Positions 55,878 to 64,000 of a DNA stretch of 64,000 nucleotides are shown in pieces (within the stretch, counting starts at the first letter, position 1; each line of letters starts with the position of its first letter). Made by a program: the position numbers and the translations under genes. The notes beneath the pieces are model-generated. The model was not told the origin of the DNA. It was given only the letters and a program-made list of their open reading frames with translations, and made no database searches. The stretch covers positions 3,720,001-3,784,000 of the forward strand of contig WAID01000004.1 of NCBI GenBank assembly GCA_016584495.1, written 5' to 3'. The DNA comes from Celoporthe dispersa (taxonomy: Eukaryota > Ascomycota > Sordariomycetes > Diaporthales > Cryphonectriaceae).

Positions 55878-58800
55878 CTAGATGAGGAAGAACCAGGCCA
55901 TCAGCGGCAAGAGCGCACTGAGACCTGAACCGCCCATCCGCCGGAGCCTGGCAGCACCAGCCGTGACGGTACCGCTTGAGGAGCTGGAAGAAGTGCCTGT
56001 CGTGCTCGTGGTGATGGTCGAGCTCGGGGACCCCGTCGTCCCGGAGCCTGAGGATGCGGCCGCCGAGGTGCCAGAGGAGGATCCGGTGGCCGACGGTGTC
56101 GAGCTGGCTGATTGTCCAGAGCTCGCCGATGAGGTTGCGGTGCCTGACGTCGCAGTACCCGACGCTGAACCACTCGAGGCGCTGGAGCCAGAGGTGAGAG
56201 ACGCCGAGGACACCGACCCAGTCGCGGTCGAGGCTGCAGAGCTGGCTCCCGAGCTCACGCTGCTAGTAGATGAGCCTGTAGTAGAGACTGTGCCGGATCC
56301 TGAGGTCGCGCTGGCCGAGCTAGCTGACGAGGCGCTCGTCGAGGTCGACGAGGGGAGGATGGAGATCGAGCCTGATGTGCCACCAGTCTGCTGGGCCGAG
56401 GTCACGACACTCGCGCTTGTCGACTCCTCCGCAGCCGGAGAAGTGGATGTGCTGGGGCTGGTCGCATCGGACGCGCTGCAGAAGTTCAGGTACTGTGAGA
56501 ACTGGGTAGTGAGATAGGTCCGGTCAGTCACCTTGTCAGTGGCGCCGTTCACCTCGACACATTTAGTGCAGCCATCGTATTGCTTGCTGAAAGCCGAGGT
56601 GGGACTGCATAGGCCCTCTGTCTTTCCGACCTTTGCGCCTCGCTGAACGCGTTCTGGCATTCGGAGTAGCACACGGCCGGAATGGTGCTGGCGTCGAGGT
56701 CCTTCTTGAGGAGCATGGTCTTCTTCCTGCTCACGTAGCTGCGCTTCGCACTCCACCAGAGGTCGGTGGTTGTTGAGCTCTCAGCCGAGCTTGTCGATGT
56801 CGCGCCCGAGATGGTGTAGTCAGTGATGGATGTCTGAGAGGCCCAGTTGCCCGTCGTGACAGTCGTGGTGACGCCGTTGACTACCTCGACAATGAGCTCC
56901 TCGGAGAAGATGTCGAAGCTCAAGCCGAACGCGTTGGGGTTCAGCACGAAGTAGCCATCGCTGAGCTGGTAGTAGCCCGTCTCGTTCGTGTGCCAGGTCA
57001 CATTCCAGTAGTCCCCGATCTTGTCGCAGTACTGCGGCTCGCAGCTGTAGGTAGCGTCGGGTGGATTGTTGTACACATCACAGTGGTCTGGCTTGGGCGG
57101 GTTGCAGTTCAGCGAGGGAGCACAGCCCCAGGTCAGGTCGGATTTGGGGTTCAGGACAGCTGTTGCCTCTGCAAGTGCAGCGCTTGTCGCGGTTGAGACG
57201 GCGCAGGTCTTGACCGTTTCGATGATCGTGGAGGTCAACGTGATGGTCTGACCCGGCTCAGTGATAGTGTTGGGGTTTTGGGTCACCTGGATAGGACACG
57301 CAGATCAGCATTTTCCGCCCCAAAGAGTACGCACTGGAGAGACCCCGACGTACAGTTTGCGTCACAGTGATACTCGACCCTGGCAAGGTCCTTGTGACAG
57401 TCGAACCTTGCTCGACGAGAGTGGTTGTGACGGGAGGTACCGAGGTCGTGACCACCTCGATGGATGTCGTGCCTGGCAGCGTGATGGTCTGGCCCGGCTG
57501 GGTGACCTATGTTCTCAGGTCAGCATCTGGCAAAAGCAACTCGCTCTCTATGTAATCAGTCAACGCACCGTCTGGACTTCGGTCACACCAGGCAGGGTGT
57601 ATGTCGTCCCAGGAAGGGTTGAGTAGTCGGTAGTCGCGTACGTGTAAGTCTGCAAGGAGTTAGTCACGGCACTTTTATGTAGACCCTGTATTCTCTAGCT
57701 TACCGTCGTAAACGTCTGATAGTAGCTGCTCGTGACGGTCGTGAAGAGCGAGGTGGTCTGCGTTGCAGTCGTGGTCTGAAGGGTTCCCGGTTAGATTTAC
57801 TTAAGCTGAAAGGGAGGGGGCGGTGGTCTTCATAGGAATGCAGGTTTGGACGCACATATGGAATACTCGTCGTGAGTGTGACTGAGTGATCCGAGACGAT
57901 CGTGGACACTAAAGTTGAGACACTGGTGGTCGTGTCGGTCAAGGTAGTCCAATAGCTAGAAACCAAGGTACTTGTCGAGACCTGGGCACGGGCTATTAGT
58001 ATTGGAAGGACTTCCATGCTTTACAGGAGGCTTAAAGACCTACCGACGTAGTTGTCACGGTTGATACATCCGTTGTTGTCGTCGTAGACACCAGGGTGGT
58101 TGTGTACGGGATGGATGTGGTAACCACAGAAGTAGTCCAGAAAGTCACGGATGAGATGACCGTATACGGATAACTAGTAGTGAAAGTCGAGACCGACGTC
58201 TGTCGAGTGTATCAGGGTCAGCGGCGGATCAAAACGGTCTGAAACTTTCTCTACGCACCGATGTTACTGTCGCAGTTGTCGCGTCTGTCAAGGTCTATAG
58301 CATAATATGTTAGAATGTGACCATTTCCGCGAGGTCTCTGGGAGGCTGTCGGGGCTCTAATTACCGATACATCCGTCACGGTGTCTGTCTCGACGGACGT
58401 CTGCCATGGGAGCCAGGTCAGTTGCAAGTCTCATACGCCGACGTGTCATCTTGTCAGGATTCGACTTACCGTAGTTACTGTCTCGGTCACGTCTTCCGTC
58501 GTGGTGGTGGTGACTTCCTGTAGATAGCATAGCATTTTAGCCAGAATGTTCACAGAGCTGAGATATGGTGGCCAAATAGAACTTCGCGAAAGAACCCCAT
58601 TATTGAGATACAAAACCAGACCGGAAGGCGAATCTGTGATGAATAGGTCTGGTTGAGACTTCACATAGCCTAAGAAAATCCTTACCTGGGTGGTCGTGTA
58701 AGGGATCGACGTCGTGCTGTAGATGGTAGTCCAGAAGCTGGTCGTTACCGTGTGGTCAACGGTAGTAGGGACCGGATAGCTGAAGGTCGAGACGATTGTA

Positions 58801-61716
58801 CTCCAAGATGTCACAATCTCGGTGGAAACCTGATCGAGGTCCTCTATTAGCTTCATCTCCTAAAACAAGAACAAGGCTACACCACAGAGATTGCCGACAG
58901 GACATACAGATGTTGAGACATCGGTGGTGACGATAGTCTCGGTCGCGGTTATGTCCTAGAGAAATCGAGAGCCGGGGTCAGCACGATCAAATATTTCCAG
59001 GCGCACTTCTTCCTGGAGGGGTTTTTGTACCTTAGTGATTGTCTGAGTGAAGTCATCTGTTATCGTGGTCTGGACAGTCTGTATAGATCACACTGCTTAG
59101 CTAGAACCCACACCATATTTCGAGGAGGTGTAGCGAGGGGTAGAGAGGCCATCTTGTCGGACTTATTGAGTCGCACATTTGATGTTCTCTGATGGTTCTG
59201 AGCTGTATCAAGGCCTTTGACATACCTGAGTGATCGTGTCCGTGTGTTCCTGGGTAATAGTGTACGGGATCGAAGTGGTGGTGGTCACCGTCTCCCAGAA
59301 GCTTGTAGTAAATGTCACGTCCGACACGACTGTGGTGGTCACCGGATAGCTCGTTGTCGAAACGATGGTGGACCATGATGTTACAACATCAGTGGACACG
59401 GAAGTGCTAATGGTGGTGATATAGTCCACACTGACAGATACGGAGACCTATCACATGCGAGGTTAGTAAATCACTTATCACTTCATGGAGTAGTGGACAA
59501 GGGAAGATATGGAGGACATACCGAGGTCACAGTATCAGTCTCGGTCGAATAGATATCCTATAGTAGTCAGGAGGGTCAGCCTTTACTTGTTCCAAGGTCC
59601 ACCTTCAAAGACTAGACAGAAAAAGTTGAGGGTCGACACCGAGAATCATGCAACTTACCGAGACTACAGTGGTCGGTACGTAAGATGTGATTGTGGTGGG
59701 CGAGGTCTCGACGAGCGTAGAGACCTAGCAGTCATTAGATTCCAATGTCATGTAGCAGTAGGGGAAGGATACCATACTGTTGTGCTGGTCACCGTGTCGG
59801 TTATGTAGCTTGTCGAGTAAATTGTATCAACTTCGGTTGTGGTCTTTCCGAGGGACTGTTAGCATGCCAGAGTCGAGCAACGAGGGCGGGTCTAGTAGGA
59901 CTTGGGGATTTAGAATACTTGCCGTTGGCACAACAATGGTGATTGAATCCGAAATGGTCTGCGTAACGCTCAAGGTCTTCGTGTCCGTAGTCTTGTGCGT
60001 TGATACGACGGTCCTGGTCCTGAAAATCGTAGTCTCGCAGGTCGTGGTCGTAGTCTTGGTGATATCCTTGGTGACCGTGACGGGCTTTGTTGTCGTGATG
60101 TCCTTCGTGACCGTAATGTCCTTGGTGGTCGTGGTCGGAACACTGGTAGTCACAGTCTGCGTCTTCACGTAGGTGACCGGGGTGGTTACCGTCAGCGTGT
60201 CAACGGAGGTGACAACCTTGGTGCTGACACTGAAGCAGCTGCTGGGAAGCTCGCCAGCACTTGAAGTTGTCGAGGTTGCTCGGGCTGGACAATCCGTGAC
60301 TGTCGGTGCACATGACGTGATCGTGTCCGTTGAGGTTACGTATACCGTGCTTGTAATGTCATCCTCGGCTCGTTTGTAGGCCACGGCGCTTGTGAACGCG
60401 CACTCGATCTCGGTGACGGTGTATGGGTAAGACTGGGTAGTCATTAGCCGACCATGAACCCGAAAGTTGAGAATGAAATATGATAGAAATCGCCGAGCCT
60501 GGGGAGGTGGACGTGGTAGAAGGATACAGGATGTTGAAAACAAATTCGAGAAATATCAATGCTTACCGAAACAATTGTTGTCGGGACCAGTTCGGTTGTC
60601 CTGGATTCATGTCAACGTTGAGCTTCATGAGAGCTGTGTCCACAGCCGTGGGAAATTTGAAGGAACTCACGTGTAGGACGTGATGTACGTAGTAGTCAGC
60701 CAATCCGTCTCCGTCTCGGTGGCCCTGTAGAGTCATCAGCTACACCTGACCACAAGATACTTGACGTATGTTTCAACCGGGAGCAACTTACGTGAAGCTG
60801 TCGGTTACGGTTGTGCTGGATTTCAGTATTAGCAGTGACCGGCATGATCCAACTACAGGAGCCCGACCCCGTTCGGCCAGCGGCAGAGTGAAACTTACTC
60901 CTCAAGGTAGGTATCCGTGATGGTCTCATCCAAATAGGCAGTAGTTGTGGTACTGCATCAAAGTATTAGTCGGGCTCATTCATCAAGAAAATAGACTACT
61001 TTTGTAGCTTAGAGATTTCAGACTCACGTTGTTGGCTGGAAACTGACGACTACGATCGTAGTCGATACATAAGCCGTGACAGTCTGTACGGGACGCCCCA
61101 AGAGGAGCCAACAGGATATGGTGAGTACGACGCGCTCGAGGCTGACCACGCAGAGCTTGAGCAGACCGCTTCCGTTACGCTGTTATGATATTTAGCAGGA
61201 GCTGTGGATAACGCATCTCGACTCTGTACATAACATATATGTCGTTTCAAATCAAGATGCCACCCGCCCCCGCGAGGACATGAATGACTTACGTGTAGCT
61301 TTCAGTCACGGTAGTAGTTGCATTTACCGAGACGGTGGTTCTGGCCACCAGTCAGTACTTTTCCGGCACACGCTGCGACGCCAGCCGGGCGGCTGCGCAA
61401 TCCTGAGACTCACGTAGATGTCGCGGTGTACCCAAGCCCAGCAGATCCGGTTTCCGTCACGGTCACGGTCGATACAACAGCTGAAGCCACTTTTGTCACG
61501 GTCGATGTGACTGTCTCATCAACTGTCACGGTAGACACAATGGTTGTGGCTGGCTCGGTCCAGAAGACAGTTTCGGTGGTTGAAGCTACTGTTGTCGTGC
61601 TCCAGCAAACCTCATCGCAGGAAAATGTCTCCGTGGCGTTGGTATATGTCGGTGTCGAGTCGGCCAAGGCTCACCACCATGGCCCCGAGGGCCCAAAATC
61701 CATAGCGAGTGACCAT
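55878..61716 (-). CDS. 24-exon mucin-like GPI-anchored cell-surface glycoprotein
   Basis: My splice model gives 24 exons and 1313 aa. Exons (high to low): 61414-61716, 61293-61340, 61028-61179, 60899-60952, 60792-60815, 60671-60724, 60567-60600, 59923-60432, 59778-59855, 59659-59724, 59522-59557, 59226-59447, 59031-59078, 58908-58955, 58686-58829, 58470-58517, 58365-58400, 58259-58294, 58044-58199, 57856-57981, 57704-57775, 57569-57649, 57354-57506, 55878-57286. Introns 1-6 are phase 2, all later ones phase 0. The signal peptide is MVTRYGFWALGAMVVSL. The body is Thr/Ser/Val-rich repeats, then a Cys-rich domain (WGCAPSLNCNPPKPDHC, CEPQYCDKIGDYWNVTW, CYSECQNAF, CTKCVEVNG), a Ser-rich stalk and a GPI signal (GGSGLSALLPLMAWFFLI). 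Expected at the cell wall as an adhesin- or mucin-like protein. Base losses are inferred in exon 1 (about two), exon 3 (GGG 61090-61092) and exon 24 (TTT 56633-56635). I do not recognise a named family. Confidence 0.82.
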
Positions 61717-63115
61717 TCTTCCCCCGGAGTTCTTAGGCCTTGCAAATGCTGAGTCTCTGGCGAACCGAGCAGGAAAACGAGTGTCCAGTAGACCGCCACC
61801 AAGCGAGGGATGAGACAGGAGAAGTAAATCTTCTGTCAAGGTCGGCGAGCTGTGATCAATATTATGAGCAAGTGGCTGGTCGCCTGGGGAGGGATCAATG
61901 TGCCTGCGGACCTTGAGCGGACCGGCTGGGGGGTGTGCGCTCGAGGGACGAGAGGCTGAGCCCTGGCAGCAGTACACCTCACACCTCTCAGCTAGGCCAG
62001 GTTGTTTATGGGCCAATTACAAAGGTACGGAGACCATTGACTGGCGGAGATTAAACCGACCTAAGCACACGAAGGACGGCGCTGATGGAGAGAGAGAGCC
62101 AGTTGGGAGATCCAGTGGGACCACAAGATCTCTTGCCAACGCCTTAGACGGGGTGGGCCCTGCAGGCCTCTTCAACAGCAGCAGAACGGGCTGTAGGGCG
62201 CGGTTCGTCTCTGGCGTGGCGAGGGTCCGAGAAGGGCCTTCGACGTGCAGAACACAATCCCAGAACTAAGAGAATGTGGAAAGATGCCCACCGAACTAGA
62301 TCTGGGAGAGACACCCGGGGGCAGAAGAGATAACTCCATGAACATCGGGATTTAGGAAAGCGTCTACCTGCAGTGACTACCGTATATGGCATCTTGACCC
62401 TGCAGGACCATGCATGCGAGAAAGCATGTGCGGGTCGAAAGCTCTGCGAATGGACACGATCGATCCAGGACCGAGCAGGATGGACGACAAAGAGGAGGCC
62501 CAGACCTTCAGAGGGTGTGCCTCACGACCGTCGGTGTACAAGGTGCTGACGGATGCCCTTCCTGGATGTAACCAGCCCCGACGCGGGTTGAGTTGGCGGC
62601 CAGCCCATGCTTCTGGTTGGCGCCTTTGTCCGAGACCTAGAGACTTCCGTGAATTTGTCTATAGCTTTGTCTCGAGGGGCCCATGACGAACCAGAACAGA
62701 CAGTCTCTTGGCCCCGCCGGCCCATACGATGATGACAGCAGAAAGGGCACACAAGATGAGCCCGGCGGCATGCAGACAGGGCAGCACTCGATTTGGGATC
62801 AAGAACCGCGATGAGAAATATCTCAGTCCTACGGTGCCATCGCAGCGAGCTGTGCACAACGGATGCAACCATCCGCTCGCGATGTCGAGCCGGTAGGGCA
62901 GGATGGACAGAGAGCCCTGCCCTGCCGATGTCCCTTCAGGTAGGTTGCACAGGCAAGGCTTTCGAGATGGAGTCGGTCAGCAGCGGAGCGGGGACGAGAA
63001 GAGCTACCCTTGTCGACAGGGAAGAGGCCCTGCCAGGGCTGCCAGGGTCCACGAACAGGCACCTTTGGTGTTCCCTGTCCCTCCGGACCAGACTCGTGAA
63101 GTCAGGTACGCAATT

Positions 63116-63155
<40 letters not shown>

Positions 63156-64000
63156 CGCGCTGTCGTACTATGGTAGTAGAGCGGAGTCGTCCGCACCCGA
63201 TGCGATGCGATGCCTGCGAACCCTACCAGAGCACACCTGTGGAGGGATGAGGGCCCTGCCTGGCCCAACCCTACGAGTGTGCCTCGACAGGCAAGGCCAC
63301 TCTGCCTCTTCGGGACACCCTGACATCAGCTCTCCTTCCTCCTGCCAAGTCCTGACGGCCTGACCGTTGTCCTGTTGATCCTAGACATGACTGACCGAGG
63401 TGAGCTGGTCGACGATCCACCACCACCACCTCGGAAGCCGTCGCGCACCCTCCTCCTGCTCCTCTCTGTCCGGCGGGGAAGACGGACTCGCGAAGGTAAT
63501 TCTGCCCTAGACAATTTTTCCCGTATTGATCGGAGCCAATGCGGGCGTGAGACAAGTGCAGTACACAGTACGTACCATGTTAGCAAAGCCTGCACTCTGC
63601 GGTAGCAATACGGCAAGTGTTGCGCTTCGACACGACAACACGACAACAAGGTAGCATGACAAGGCGTCTGGGCAACAATAGTCTGATCCTAGTGCTGACC
63701 TTATCCCAATGATCGGCAGAACATGGTTGCTCATGTAGGCCGCACCCGGGTGTCGTCCCGGCGATGCCATGTGTTTATTCGCTGCCCTATTACGCTACCT
63801 GCGTTGTTAGACCTCGGAAGCTGCCATCACGTACAGATGGCTTGCATACAGGCCGTGGTCGTCCCGAGACCTACCTACAATAGCAGGCCCGCCGGTGGAA
63901 GAAGCAAGCGTAGACACCCTTTTTCTTCTTCTTTTCTCTCTCTCTCTCTCCCCAAGGAGCGGAGAGATGCTGGGAAGACTGGGTATCCTCGAGGAGGAGA
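61717..64000. other. Right flank, no gene recognised
   Basis: About 2.3 kb upstream of the mucin gene. Open frames on both strands overlap each other and have no domain, signal peptide or intron structure. It holds a GT/GC microsatellite and, near 63725-63805, a stretch faintly resembling RNA polymerase III promoter boxes. The final 80 bases are pyrimidine-rich and might lead into a gene beyond the window. Confidence 0.5.
63117..63160. repeat. (GT)15 microsatellite with GC extension
   Basis: About 30 bases of GT followed by ATGT and GCGCGCGCGC. Such alternating purine-pyrimidine DNA can adopt Z-form, but no function is implied. Confidence 0.93.

Noticed and set aside
55882..56517. 211-codon plus-strand frame rich in Glu/Val/Ala
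   Set aside because: Antisense shadow of the Ser-rich GPI stalk of the mucin; Ser codons on one strand give Glu/Ala/Val-type codons on the other.
63725..63805. tRNA or SINE at the right edge
   Set aside because: The minus strand has TAGCGTAATAGG and a perfect CCGGG/CCGGG stem with a seven-base loop, but neither acceptor nor D-stem can be formed, so the evidence is too weak.

Overview
This window is nuclear DNA of a filamentous ascomycete (Pezizomycotina), most likely a Sordariomycete. The genes carry short introns (48-129 bp, one of 296 bp) with GT..AG ends and CTRAC-type branch sites, coding DNA is GC-rich with C/G-ending codons, and the proteins are typical fungal ones: a COT-1 NDR kinase, an EglC glucanase, Clg1 cyclin, Rsc7, a 2EXR protein and a DUF2985 protein. 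No virus, CRISPR array, complete transposon or confident tRNA was found.

Layout. 1-20 kb is gene-dense: GPI-anchored GH17 glucanase eglC (+), 2EXR protein (-), MARVEL membrane protein (+), class-III PLP aminotransferase (+), splicing factor SF3a66/Prp11 (+), cot-1 kinase (-), mitochondrial translocase tim54 (+) and an NIP30-type nuclear protein (-). 20.9-22.1 kb holds the cyclin clg1 (-). 22.1-33.7 kb is an 11.6-kb stretch without a credible gene, rich in CT/GA and other simple repeats. 33.7-40 kb has three tandem minus-strand genes: chromatin remodeller subunit rsc7, general transcription factor TFIIB and a small single-pass membrane protein. 40-45.4 kb is gene-poor and contains an orphan first exon and a VOC (glyoxalase-fold) gene. 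45.4-55 kb carries, all on +, a Baeyer-Villiger-type monooxygenase, ribosome-biogenesis factor esf1, a small ISG12/IFI6-like membrane protein and a DUF2985 membrane protein. 55.9-61.7 kb is one mucin-like, GPI-anchored surface protein on the minus strand. I resolve it into 24 exons, many of them tandem copies of Thr/Val-rich modules. 61.7-64 kb shows no gene.

Two things stand out. First, almost every gene, including essential ones (TFIIB, SF3a66, TIM54, ESF1, RSC7), is broken by one or more single-base frameshifts. Nearly all lie in homopolymer runs and have the sign of one missing base; adding one base per run makes the gene lengths divisible by three. This is almost certainly uncorrected homopolymer under-calling in the sequence, not biology. 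I therefore annotate these genes as intact CDS spans and name the shift sites. Second, the 24-exon surface glycoprotein has an exceptional exon architecture for a filamentous fungus. It is the best candidate here for an undescribed biological feature.

Functionally the window mixes housekeeping (transcription, splicing, rRNA processing, mitochondrial import, chromatin), polarity and cell wall (COT-1, EglC, the mucin, MARVEL protein) and a small accessory metabolic island (BVMO, VOC protein). I see no co-regulated cluster.
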